Shown here in pieces: positions 1-6,164 of a stretch of DNA of 6,279 nt (position 1 is the stretch's first letter; each line of letters starts with the position of its first letter). Source of the stretch: JAAZBW01 sp035647855 (GTDB taxonomy: Bacteria > Actinomycetota > Actinomycetes > Actinomycetales > Actinomycetaceae). The notes under the pieces are model-generated. The model saw only the letters and a program-made list of their open reading frames with translations. It was not told where the DNA came from and did no database searches. Location of the stretch: positions 1 to 6,279 of the forward strand of contig DASRMP010000025.1 in assembly GCA_035647855.1 (NCBI GenBank). Reading direction: 5' to 3'. The position numbers were made by a program, and so were the translations under genes.

Positions 1-269
1 ATCGTCACACCATGGCGCGCGATCGTCACACGGGATTCTTGAGGGCGCACGATCGTCACGGCATGGCGCACGATCGTCACACCGGGGCGTGCGATCGTCA
101 CGGCATGGCGCACGAACGTCACACGCAGAATGCTGAGGGCGCACGATCGTCACCATGGCGCAGTGACGTCACTGCGCCATCGTGACGAACGCCAGCCATC
201 TTGTGACGAACGTGCGCCCCTATTTCGCCGATGTGACGATCGTGCGCCCCGATGTGACGAACGTGCGCC
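1..269. repeat. Inverted array of 16-bp GGCGCACGATCGTCAC units (array 1)
   Basis: Left-arm units related to GGCGCACGATCGTCAC lie at 14-29, 44-59, 65-80, 86-101, 107-122 and 138-153, with a truncated one at 1-8. Right-arm units are the reverse complement, related to GTGACGATCGTGCGCC, at 182-197 (degenerate), 203-218, 233-248 and 254-269. Some copies read GAACG instead of GATCG. Unit starts are spaced 21, 30, 21, 21, 21 and 31 bp on the left and 21, 30 and 21 bp on the right, with 19-bp steps at the central palindrome. Spacers are short (5 nt, often GGCAT or ACCGG, or 14-15 nt). I do not recognise the family. The regular spacing suits an array of protein-binding sites, but a mobile repetitive element is equally possible. 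A possible relic unit (GTGACGAGCG) lies at 569-578. Confidence 0.85.
155..180. repeat. Perfect 26-bp palindrome at the centre of array 1
   Basis: The left half is ATGGCGCAGTGAC and the right half is its exact reverse complement, with the centre between 167 and 168 (GACGTC). It is built from two overlapping, opposed array-1 units in which CGAT is replaced by GTGA, so 157-172 reads as a left-arm unit and 163-178 as a right-arm unit. It is the point where the array switches orientation. It could be a dimer-binding site, a cruciform, or the junction left by an inverted duplication. Confidence 0.9.
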
Positions 270-300
270 CCCACGCCGCGAACCCGGCCGGACACCGCCA

Positions 301-479
301 CCGGGGAAACTCGGACCCCATTCAGGACGATCTGACGCGAGCTGGGGAACTTCAGACCCCGTCTGGACGGCGCGCTGGGGAACCTGAGACCTGCTGGGGA
401 ACAACGCACCCCGTAGTCGAGGTCCGGAGTTCCCCAAGAAGCGACCTCGGGGTAGCAGACGAGGTGCCAAGTTCCCCAG
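301..479. repeat. Converging array of 19-bp CTGGGGAAC...GACCCC units (array 2)
   Basis: Forward units related to CTGGGGAACTTCAGACCCC lie at 301-319, 342-360, 375-393 and 394-412. Two reverse-complement units, ending in GTTCCCCAA or GTTCCCCAG, lie at 419-437 and 461-479. Three of the forward units carry GGGG, nine bases, then CCCC, so each has its own weak dyad. Outer spacing is similar on both sides (41 and 42 bp), and the innermost opposed units are 6 bp apart. The sequence is unrelated to array 1, but the layout of arms facing a centre is the same. No function is recognised. Confidence 0.75.
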
Positions 480-674
480 CCACCCGGCACCAGACCTCGA
501 AGGGGACGCTGCAAATCGTGTGCGTCCGTTTCTTGGCCAGGCGGGCGCAGATTGAGGTCCACGCCGACGTGACGAGCGCTGGTGTACAGATTTCAGCCGC
601 GTCGGCCCTACCGTTTTCTTGGCAGTTTGGACTCTGGTCAAAGAGGGAGAGCCGGTTCTTCGGGTGTTCCGCCC
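480..674. other. Non-coding stretch between repeat arrays and tandem repeat
   Basis: No open frame here looks like a protein, and no RNA gene is recognised. Two near-identical short words occur, CGTTTCTTGGCCAG at 527-540 and CGTTTTCTTGGCAG at 612-625, and a partial array-1 unit (GTGACGAGCG) lies at 569-578. This suggests decayed repetitive DNA. Confidence 0.5.
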
Positions 675-735
675 CGACGACCCGACGCCGCGACGACCCG
701 ACGCCGCGACAACCCGACGCCGCGACCACGCGACC
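675..735. repeat. 16-bp tandem repeat, 3 copies plus a partial
   Basis: The unit CGACGACCCGACGCCG occurs at 675-690 and 691-706 (identical) and at 707-722 (one change, CGACAACC). A degraded partial copy starts at 723. It lies downstream of the sugar dehydrogenase stop and is not in a recognisable gene. It is probably a slippage-prone minisatellite. Confidence 0.85.
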
Positions 736-747
736 TGTGCGCAGGTC
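732..747 (-). terminator. Small hairpin downstream of the sugar dehydrogenase gene
   Basis: A 6-bp stem (GACCTG / CAGGTC) encloses the loop TGCG, about 45 bp past the minus-strand stop codon at 792. There is no T-tract on either side, so it is at best a non-canonical terminator. The call rests on position and symmetry only. Confidence 0.25.
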
Positions 748-791
748 CGGTGGCTGAAGCTTGCACAGCAGCGGCTTCGACGCCCGGTCTC

Positions 792-1961
792 CTACTGGTC
801 CCCGACTGCCAAGAGGCGGTCGTCTCCGTCGCGCACATTGCCGCGCCCGTCAGTGTTCGAGGTGCCGACCAGCAACTCGCCGTCGTTCGTTGCGAGGATT
901 GCGCGCAGTCGCCCGTGCTCCCCTGTCCAGTGTTCGATCGGTTCGCCGGCGGCACCGCCGTCGACGGGAATCTGCCACAGCCGCTGCCCGCGCAGCGCGG
1001 TCATCCAGAGTGAACCGCGCCAGTAGGCCAGTCCGCTGGGCGAGGCGTCGCCCGTGCGCCACACGTGCGCCGGTTCGAGGAAGCGGCCATCGCCGTCGCC
1101 CATTCCTTCGACCTCGGGCCAGCCGTAGTTGCCGCCCTCCACGACGAGGTTCAACTCATCCCACGAATTGGCACCGAATTCGCTGGCCCAGAGGTTGCCG
1201 TCGTCGTCCCAGGCGAGGCCCTGAACGTTGCGGTGGCCCATCGAGTACACCTCATTGTCGAAGGGATTGCCCGGCGCGGGCGCGCCCTCCTCGGTGAGCC
1301 GCAGAATCTTGCCCGCGAGCGATTCCGGGTCCTGCGCGAGTTCGGGATCGCCGGCGTCGCCGGTTGAGATGTAGAGATGGCCGTCGGGGCCGAAGCGCAC
1401 CTGACCGCCGTCGTGGATCTGGGCGCCCGGAATGCCTTCGATGAGGACTTCCTCGGCGCCGAGCGCGTCTCCGTCCCAGGGGAAGCGAACGAGTTGGTTG
1501 CCGTCGGAGCCGGTGTAGTAGGCGTAGATGTGCTGCTCGTCGGGGCCGATCGTGACGCCGAGCAGGCCGTCCTCGGACCGGTGCGTGACGTCGATCTGCA
1601 GGATTTCCGTTGCCTGGCCCTCGTCGATGCGCAGGAACCTGCCCGGGTTGCGTTCCGTGACGATGAGCGTGCCGTCCTCGAATTGATCGATGCCCCAGGG
1701 GCTGACGAGCCCGGTCGCGAAATCGGTGCCGACGAGCGGATCGGGCGCGGGGAGAGCGGCGTCGGTCGGGTCAGGCGAGGTGATGGGCGCCGGGTCTGCG
1801 ATGCTGTCAGTGGCGTCCGGGGTGGAAGTCGCAGCGGCGGTGGGCGCGGGCTCGGGGGTGGTCGATTCGTCCGACGTCCCGGTGCCGGCGCATCCCGCGA
1901 GGAGCGCGAGTGCGGCACCAGCGGCGACGACGGCGAATGCCGACGAGTGGTATCTCTTCAT
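792..1961 (-). CDS. Lipoprotein PQQ-type glucose/sorbosone dehydrogenase-family beta-propeller
   Basis: This 389-aa exported protein resembles the soluble aldose sugar dehydrogenase/GSDH family, which oxidises sugars with PQQ. Residues 1-24 form a lipoprotein signal (KR, then an Ala/Leu-rich core, then lipobox LAGC with Cys24). A Thr/Pro/Ala/Asp-rich linker runs to about residue 75, and the propeller fills the rest. Family motifs in order are SPWGIDQFEDGTLIVTERNPGR (about 87-108, written SPWGI...TERNPGR), SEDGLLGVTIGPD (129-141), QIHDGGQVRFGPDG with the expected active-site His183, STGDAGDPELAQDPESLAGK (199-218), GHRNVQGLAW (242-251), GGNYGWPEVEG (276-286) and a DGRGN...GDDRLL end (371-384). 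The start was chosen because ATG at 1961 gives the lipobox signal and has AGGGAGG six bases upstream. The frame runs open further upstream, but only as antisense to the next gene. The protein is probably anchored on the outer face of the membrane. Substrate and true cofactor are unknown; no PQQ synthesis gene is in view. Confidence 0.92.
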   Translation of the reverse strand: MKRYHSSAFAVVAAGAALALLAGCAGTGTSDESTTPEPAPTAAATSTPDATDSIADPAPITSPDPTDAALPAPDPLVGTDFATGLVSPWGIDQFEDGTLIVTERNPGRFLRIDEGQATEILQIDVTHRSEDGLLGVTIGPDEQHIYAYYTGSDGNQLVRFPWDGDALGAEEVLIEGIPGAQIHDGGQVRFGPDGHLYISTGDAGDPELAQDPESLAGKILRLTEEGAPAPGNPFDNEVYSMGHRNVQGLAWDDDGNLWASEFGANSWDELNLVVEGGNYGWPEVEGMGDGDGRFLEPAHVWRTGDASPSGLAYWRGSLWMTALRGQRLWQIPVDGGAAGEPIEHWTGEHGRLRAILATNDGELLVGTSNTDGRGNVRDGDDRLLAVGDQ

Positions 1962-1967
1962 GGCGGG

Positions 1968-1974
1968 CCTCCCT
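1968..1974 (-). promoter_or_regulatory. Ribosome binding site of the lipoprotein gene
   Basis: On the minus strand this reads AGGGAGG, six bases before the ATG at 1961. It decides the start, because longer in-frame readings upstream lack a comparable site and would not begin with a signal peptide. Confidence 0.7.
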
Positions 1975-1999
1975 GGTCCTCCACCATTCTGTCCGCGAC

Positions 2000-2029
2000 A
2001 ACATGCCGCGCGAAACCCGGGAGGGTCAA
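2000..2029 (-). promoter_or_regulatory. Possible promoter of the lipoprotein gene
   Basis: In the divergent gap (1962-2111) the minus strand has TTGACC (2029-2024) and CATGTT (2005-2000) separated by 18 bp. Transcription would start near 1993 and leave a short leader holding the AGGGAGG site. The -10 match is modest. For the opposite gene cluster, TACGCT at 2045-2050 is the only -10-like word I see, without a good -35, so its promoter is not assigned. Confidence 0.35.
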
Positions 2030-2111
2030 CAGCAGCGCGGCCTCTACGCTCAGAACGAAGCCTCGCCGCCACGCAAGGACAACGCCCGCGGTCCCCGGCA
2101 AAATCGGACGC

Positions 2112-2936
2112 ATGCTCACCGCGCGGCCGTTCGGCTTCCTCGGCGGCTGGCAGTTCTTCGGCGACTGGCAAGGCCAGGTTGCCGCCACCGCGATCCATGC
2201 CGGACACGACGTCCGGCCGGGCCTCGCCGAACGGATGATCCTGCCGGAGGATGTCAGGTTCCGCGAAGAGGACCCGCACACAGACCGCATCATCGCCGGG
2301 ATGGCCTCGCGCGTCGTCGTGAATATGTCCAGGTTCGAGGTGGACCTGAACCGCTCGCGCGAAGATGCGGTGTACCGCTCGCCGGAGGAGGCCTGGGGCC
2401 TCGCTATCTGGCGCGACGGCCACTTGGACGATGCCGCGGCGCGAGAGTCGCTCAGCCGATACGACGACTTCTACGCCGCACTCGCTGCCCGCCTCGACGA
2501 CGTGGCCGCGCGAGGGCCCTTCGTCATCTTCGACGTCCACTCCTACAACCACCGCCGCGACGGCGCCTCCGCCGATCCCGCACCTTTCGCCGAGAATCCC
2601 GAGGTCAACCTGGGCACTGGCTCTCTGGACAGGGAGAGGTTCGGAGGCGTCGTCGAGGCGTTCATCGATTCACTCACCGGCCAGGACGTGTCCGGCACGG
2701 ACCCGCACACCGGCCGGCTGGACGTCCGCGAGAACGTGAAATTCGTGGGCCGCGGCCTCGCGGAGTGGACCCACATGCGCTACCCGGACCGCGGCATCGT
2801 GCTCGCGCTCGAGTTCAAGAAGACCTTCATGGACGAATGGACCGGTGAAACCGACGACGTCCGCATCGACGATCTCGCCCGCGCCCTGGCGCTGACCGTC
2901 CCGGACGTGGAGTCGGCGCTGAGGAGGCTCTCATGA
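2112..2936 (+). CDS. N-formylglutamate amidohydrolase-family protein
   Basis: This 274-aa cytosolic protein has the family's landmarks: AIHAGHDVRPGL (27-38, in place of the usual PHGG...P metal-site segment), DPHTDRII (54-61), SRFEVDLNRSREDAVY (73-88), DVHSYNHRR (141-149), NPEVNLGTG (162-170) and EFKKTFMDEWTGE (234-246). The fold is related to zinc carboxypeptidases; characterised members hydrolyse N-formylglutamate in histidine breakdown. No histidine-utilisation gene is nearby. Instead the gene overlaps a DUF1704 metallopeptidase gene and precedes an ATP-grasp ligase gene, so the substrate is more likely another N-acyl or peptide amide. ATG at 2112 is chosen because homology begins there (MLTARPFGFLGGWQ). 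No clear Shine-Dalgarno precedes it, and the frame's upstream extension is antisense to the lipoprotein gene. The family call is firm; the true reaction is unknown. Confidence 0.88.
   Translation: MLTARPFGFLGGWQFFGDWQGQVAATAIHAGHDVRPGLAERMILPEDVRFREEDPHTDRIIAGMASRVVVNMSRFEVDLNRSREDAVYRSPEEAWGLAIWRDGHLDDAAARESLSRYDDFYAALAARLDDVAARGPFVIFDVHSYNHRRDGASADPAPFAENPEVNLGTGSLDRERFGGVVEAFIDSLTGQDVSGTDPHTGRLDVRENVKFVGRGLAEWTHMRYPDRGIVLALEFKKTFMDEWTGETDDVRIDDLARALALTVPDVESALRRLS
2922..2927 (+). promoter_or_regulatory. Strong ribosome binding site inside the upstream gene
   Basis: AGGAGG lies five bases before the ATG at 2933, within the last codons of the amidohydrolase-family gene. It fixes the start of the metallopeptidase gene and, with the ATGA overlap, supports co-translation of the two proteins. 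Confidence 0.75.
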
Positions 2937-4111
2937 GCGAAGACGCGGCAATAGCGGACGGGGGTCTCTCCGCCGCCGATCTCGCGGCCGACCACCTCAT
3001 GGCGAGCCTCGCCACACAGGTGCGGTTTCTGCTCGAGGTCACGCCCATCGACGCCGACGACGTCCGCGTGACCTTCCTCGGCAACCCCGACGTCGACCCG
3101 GTGTTCAGCTACCGGGAACTCGACGCCCACCCCGACGTGCTCGCGGCCGAGTTGGCGGCACTGCCCCTCGACGACGTCGAGGACGCGACCGTCGGCACGC
3201 TACTGCGCTCGCGATATCGCGAGATGCGGATGCGCGTGGAGATGCTGCGCGCCCGCGACACCAAGGATTTCCTCACGCTCTCCATTGAGCAGTACGGCGG
3301 AGTGATGCCGCAGCTCAGAGATGTGGCCACCGATCTGGTGGAGAGGCTGCCGCGCGGACAGATCGACGTCGAGAAAGTGGGCGCCGCCGAATTCCTCGGC
3401 CACGCGAACGCCGAACTGTCGTACTACCGGAAGATCGATCCGGACGTCGGCATCCACGCGGAGATTCGCGACGACGTGACAGGTGTTCTCGTCGACGGCG
3501 ACACGCTGATGATCTCGGACCGCGTGGTCATCGCCCGGCAGCGCGTGAATGCGCTGCTGCAGCACGAGGTGGGTACGCATCTGGTCACGCAGGTCAACGG
3601 GATCGCGCAGCCCCTGAAGATGATGGGCTCCGGCCTCGCGCACTACGACGAGACTCAGGAGGGCCTCGCCGTACTCGCGGAGATCACCACCGGCGGCCTC
3701 ACCGCGGCCCGCCTGCGGCAGTTGGCGGCGCGGGTGATCGCCGTCGATGCGCTGATCGGCGGCGCCACCTTCGTGGAGACCCACAGGCTGCTGACGGGAC
3801 TCGGCATGCCGGGGTCGGCCGCCTACACCACCACCATGCGGGCTTTCCGGGCGGGCGGGTTCACCAAGGACGCCGCGTACCTGCGCGGCCTGCTCAACCT
3901 GTTCGACCACGTGACGCGGGGCGGCTCGCTCGATCTGTTCTTCCTCGGCAAGTTCTCGCTGGAGGACCTGCCGCTGGTCGCCGACCTGCACGAACGTGGG
4001 CTTCTCCGCGACGCCCGCATCACCCCGCGATGGCTGATGGAACCCGGCGCGCTCGACCGCGTCCGCGAAGCCGCCGCCACCGATGACCTGCTCACGCTGA
4101 TCGCGGCGTGA
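2933..4111 (+). CDS. QEGLA-motif DUF1704 (MATCAP-like) putative metallopeptidase
   Basis: This 392-aa soluble protein has no signal peptide or membrane segment. It is usually annotated as 'flavohemoglobin expression-modulating QEGLA motif protein' (DUF1704). It carries HEVGTH at 211-216, an HExxxH zinc site with Glu212 as the expected catalytic residue, and TQEGLA at 241-246, whose Glu243 fits as the third metal ligand. In eukaryotes this family contains MATCAP (KIAA0895L), which removes the C-terminal tyrosine of tubulin, so a carboxypeptidase role is the best guess. An Arg/Glu-rich helical region (about 90-110) and a YYRKIDPDVG segment (164-173) precede the site. The ATG overlaps the previous stop as ATGA, and AGGAGG lies at 2922-2927, so translation is coupled. 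No flavohemoglobin gene is in the window. The family is certain from motifs; the substrate is unknown. Confidence 0.9.
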   Translation: MSEDAAIADGGLSAADLAADHLMASLATQVRFLLEVTPIDADDVRVTFLGNPDVDPVFSYRELDAHPDVLAAELAALPLDDVEDATVGTLLRSRYREMRMRVEMLRARDTKDFLTLSIEQYGGVMPQLRDVATDLVERLPRGQIDVEKVGAAEFLGHANAELSYYRKIDPDVGIHAEIRDDVTGVLVDGDTLMISDRVVIARQRVNALLQHEVGTHLVTQVNGIAQPLKMMGSGLAHYDETQEGLAVLAEITTGGLTAARLRQLAARVIAVDALIGGATFVETHRLLTGLGMPGSAAYTTTMRAFRAGGFTKDAAYLRGLLNLFDHVTRGGSLDLFFLGKFSLEDLPLVADLHERGLLRDARITPRWLMEPGALDRVREAAATDDLLTLIAA

Positions 4112-4180
4112 CCACACCGCAACAACCCCGATCCGCAGATCCCTCCCCCACCGGACTACCGAAGAAAGGCCAAGTCAACT

Positions 4181-5227
4181 GTGAAAATCGGATTCGTCGT
4201 CAACGACGTCCGCACCGAGGAGCCCTACTACACCACCACACGCCTCGCCCTCGCCGCGCGGCGCCGCGATCACGAGGTCTGGCTCATGGGCATGGGCGAT
4301 TTCGTCTACGAGCCGGACGGGACGATCTCCGCCAAGGGCCACCGGGCGGATCCCGAGAAGGGCTACCGGTCCGTCGAGCGCTTCCTCGGGGACATCCAGA
4401 AGCCGGACAACGAGGAGATCATCTCGGTCTCGGAGTTCGACGTCGTGCTGCTCCGGGCGGACCCTGCCACCGACGCCACCGAGCACCCGTGGGCGAACGC
4501 CGCGGGCGTCGCGTTCACGCACCTGTTGGCGGCAAGCGGCGTGCTCGTGGTGAACGACCCGATGGGGCTGTCTCAGGCGCTCTCGAAGGCGTACTTCCAG
4601 CACTTCCCCGAGGCGGTGCGCCCGCGCACGCTGATCTCACGGAACGAGAAGCGGATCCGCGACTTCGTGGCCGAACTCGGAGGCAAGGCGGTCATGAAGC
4701 CTTTGCAGGGCTCGGGCGGTTCGGGCGTCTTCCTCGTGGACACGACCGAGTCACCCAACATCTCCCAGATGATCGAGGCACTCTCCCGCGACGGCTACAT
4801 CGTCACCCAGGAATACCTCGAGGAGGCGTCCGACGGGGATGTGCGAATGTTCGTCATGAACGGGTACCCACTCCAGGTCGACGGCACGTACGCCGCGTTC
4901 CGGCGCAGGTCACAGGGAGACGACCTCCGCTCCAACATGTCCGCTGGTGGAAAGGCCGAGGCGGTCAAGGTCACGGCACAGATGCTGGAACTCGTCGAGA
5001 TCGTGCGTCCCAAGCTGCAGACGGACGGCATGTTCCTGGTGGGGCTGGACATCGTGGGCGACAAACTCATGGAGGCCAACGTGTTCTCGCCCGGCGGTCT
5101 GGGCTCCTGCGAGGCGCTCTACGGCGTGGACTTCGCGCCGGCCATCCTCGCGGATCTCGAGAAGAAGGTCGCCATGAAGGAGCACTACGGGGACGCTCTG
5201 TCCAACTGGCGCCTCGCGACGTTCTGA
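4181..5227 (+). CDS. Glutathione synthetase-like ATP-grasp ligase
   Basis: This 348-aa cytosolic enzyme has GshB/RimK-type architecture. The N-terminal domain begins MKIGFVVNDVRTEEPYYTT; the LRADPATD segment (91-98) and VLVVNDPMGLSQALSKAYF (121-139) match GshB's conserved DP and NDP segments. The ATP-grasp part has VMKPLQGSGGSGVF (171-184) with Lys173 and the glycine loop, EYLEEASDGDVRMFV (211-225), an RRRSQGDDLRSNMSAGG strip (241-257), and GLDIVGDKLMEANVFSPGG (288-306), where Glu298 and Asn300 are the expected magnesium ligands. These enzymes join a carboxyl group to an amine using ATP. Most actinobacteria make mycothiol rather than glutathione, and no gamma-glutamylcysteine ligase gene is here, so the product is probably not glutathione. 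GTG at 4181 is chosen because homology begins there; AAAGG lies 11 bases upstream. It starts 69 bp after the metallopeptidase stop, on the same strand, so it is probably co-transcribed. Confidence 0.9.
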   Translation: MKIGFVVNDVRTEEPYYTTTRLALAARRRDHEVWLMGMGDFVYEPDGTISAKGHRADPEKGYRSVERFLGDIQKPDNEEIISVSEFDVVLLRADPATDATEHPWANAAGVAFTHLLAASGVLVVNDPMGLSQALSKAYFQHFPEAVRPRTLISRNEKRIRDFVAELGGKAVMKPLQGSGGSGVFLVDTTESPNISQMIEALSRDGYIVTQEYLEEASDGDVRMFVMNGYPLQVDGTYAAFRRRSQGDDLRSNMSAGGKAEAVKVTAQMLELVEIVRPKLQTDGMFLVGLDIVGDKLMEANVFSPGGLGSCEALYGVDFAPAILADLEKKVAMKEHYGDALSNWRLATF

Positions 5228-5238
5228 TCTGGGCCGGG
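5228..5238. other. 11-bp convergent gap without visible terminator
   Basis: The stops of the ligase gene (plus) and the MpaB-family gene (minus) are 11 bp apart. I see no hairpin plus T-tract here or just inside either gene end, so the two transcripts probably overlap unless a factor-dependent terminator acts. Confidence 0.5.
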
Positions 5239-6117
5239 TCAGGCGGCTTCGTCGTCGACGGCGATTCGCGCCTGGCCCAGCGCCCAGTGGACGGCGCGCG
5301 TGGAGATCATCCCGAGGGGACGGCGCACGACGGCGTCACCGAACCGGCCATCGGCGAGGCCGAGGAGCCGGCGGCCGGTTCCGGGAAGAATCGCGATCGC
5401 TCCCTCGGCGAGCATGCGGTAGCCCGGGCGCAGCGCAGGCGGCAGCGGCGGGTTGTCGACCAGCAGGTCGATGACCTCGGAGGTGGCCTTCGAGTGTTCC
5501 AGTTCGAGGCGGTACGCGGCGAGGGTGTGCCAGAGGGCGGCGACCGTCGTCGGCGGATCGACGACGCCCAGCTTGCGGGCGGTGAGAGCTGACTGTTCGA
5601 CGTAGAAGTCGGCTTCGGCGTCGTCGAGGGGATCGGAACCGTAGACCTGGTAGGACGTGAGGAACGAGTCTATCTCGGCGCAGTGGACCCACTTGAGGAG
5701 GTGGGGATCGGACGCGGCGTAGGGGCGGCCGTCCGGGAGCGTGCCGGAGATGCGGCTGTGGATCTCTCGGACGCGGGCGATCATCGCCTCGGCATCGTCG
5801 ATGCGCGCGAACGTGGTGGTGGCGACGTAGTCCGACGTGCGCTGCAGGCGGCCCCAGGGGTCGTCGCGGTAGCCCGAGTGGCCGGCGACCCCGGCCATCG
5901 CCAGCGGGTGGAGCGACTGGATCAGCAGGGCGCGGATGCCGCCGATGTACATGGTCGCGGAGCCATTGACGCGGGCGATGGGATCCTCGTTGGTGAACCA
6001 GCGCTCGCCGGGTGTACGCCAGATGCGCTCGGCGCGGGCGGCGGCGTCGGGCCCTGCGACGCGGGATCGAAGTGCGTGCGCGAGAGCGTCACGGGGTGCG
6101 GTGGGAGTCGGGGCCAT
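5239..6117 (-). CDS. DUF2236/MpaB-family putative heme oxygenase
   Basis: This 292-aa protein belongs to the family that includes fungal MpaB' and the rubber oxygenase Lcp, whose studied members are heme b oxygenases. Family hallmarks are GGIRALLIQSLHPLAMAGVA (59-78), GHSGYRDDPWGRLQRTSDYV (79-98) with an Arg90-x3-Thr94 pair resembling the Lcp active-site Arg/Thr, REIHSRISGTLPDGRPYAAS (117-136), and KWVHCAEIDSFLTSYQVYG (142-160). His70, His120 and His145 are candidate heme or structural residues; I cannot assign them without an alignment. No signal peptide is evident, so it is probably cytosolic. ATG at 6117 is preferred to an in-frame TTG at 6153, because that TTG sits in the likely -35 box. 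The gene converges on the ligase gene with an 11-bp gap and need not belong to the same pathway. The substrate is unknown. Confidence 0.88.
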   Translation of the reverse strand: MAPTPTAPRDALAHALRSRVAGPDAAARAERIWRTPGERWFTNEDPIARVNGSATMYIGGIRALLIQSLHPLAMAGVAGHSGYRDDPWGRLQRTSDYVATTTFARIDDAEAMIARVREIHSRISGTLPDGRPYAASDPHLLKWVHCAEIDSFLTSYQVYGSDPLDDAEADFYVEQSALTARKLGVVDPPTTVAALWHTLAAYRLELEHSKATSEVIDLLVDNPPLPPALRPGYRMLAEGAIAILPGTGRRLLGLADGRFGDAVVRRPLGMISTRAVHWALGQARIAVDDEAA

Positions 6118-6123
6118 GGTCAA

Positions 6124-6153
6124 AGTATCGTTCGCGGGAGCGGATCCGGGCAA
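6124..6153 (-). promoter_or_regulatory. Likely leaderless promoter of the MpaB-family gene
   Basis: On the minus strand TTGCCC (6153-6148) is followed after 18 bp by GATACT (6129-6124), then six bases and the ATG at 6117. That spacing would put the transcript start at the A of the start codon, a common arrangement in actinobacteria. No Shine-Dalgarno is present, which agrees with a leaderless message. Confidence 0.5.
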
Positions 6154-6164
6154 CGCGGCCGCAG

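Noticed and set aside
1..269. CRISPR array
   Set aside because: Spacers are only 5 or 14-15 nt and mostly share sequence, units are 16 bp and degenerate, orientation flips in the middle, and no cas gene is present.
119..562. Protein with GAHxRH-type repeats on the minus strand, and overlapping plus-strand frames through 182-757
   Set aside because: The repeated peptides are just the DNA repeat units translated. Frames break at the 19- and 31-bp steps, there is no ribosome site, and the frame continues into unrelated array 2.
1377..2111. Plus-strand extension of the amidohydrolase-family gene
   Set aside because: It is antisense to the lipoprotein gene. Family similarity starts at the ATG at 2112 and the length from there (274 aa) is normal.
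1962..2552. N-terminal extension of the lipoprotein gene to 2552
   Set aside because: It is antisense to the amidohydrolase-family gene, has no family similarity, and would bury the signal peptide and lipobox. ATG 1961 has its own AGGGAGG.
3200..4117. Minus-strand frame opposite the metallopeptidase gene
   Set aside because: It is a shadow of a gene with clear motifs on the other strand, with no recognisable domain.
4108..5592. Long plus-strand frame across the ligase and MpaB-family region
   Set aside because: Its Arg/Gly/His-rich composition is typical of an off-frame reading of GC-rich genes, and it runs antisense into the MpaB-family gene.
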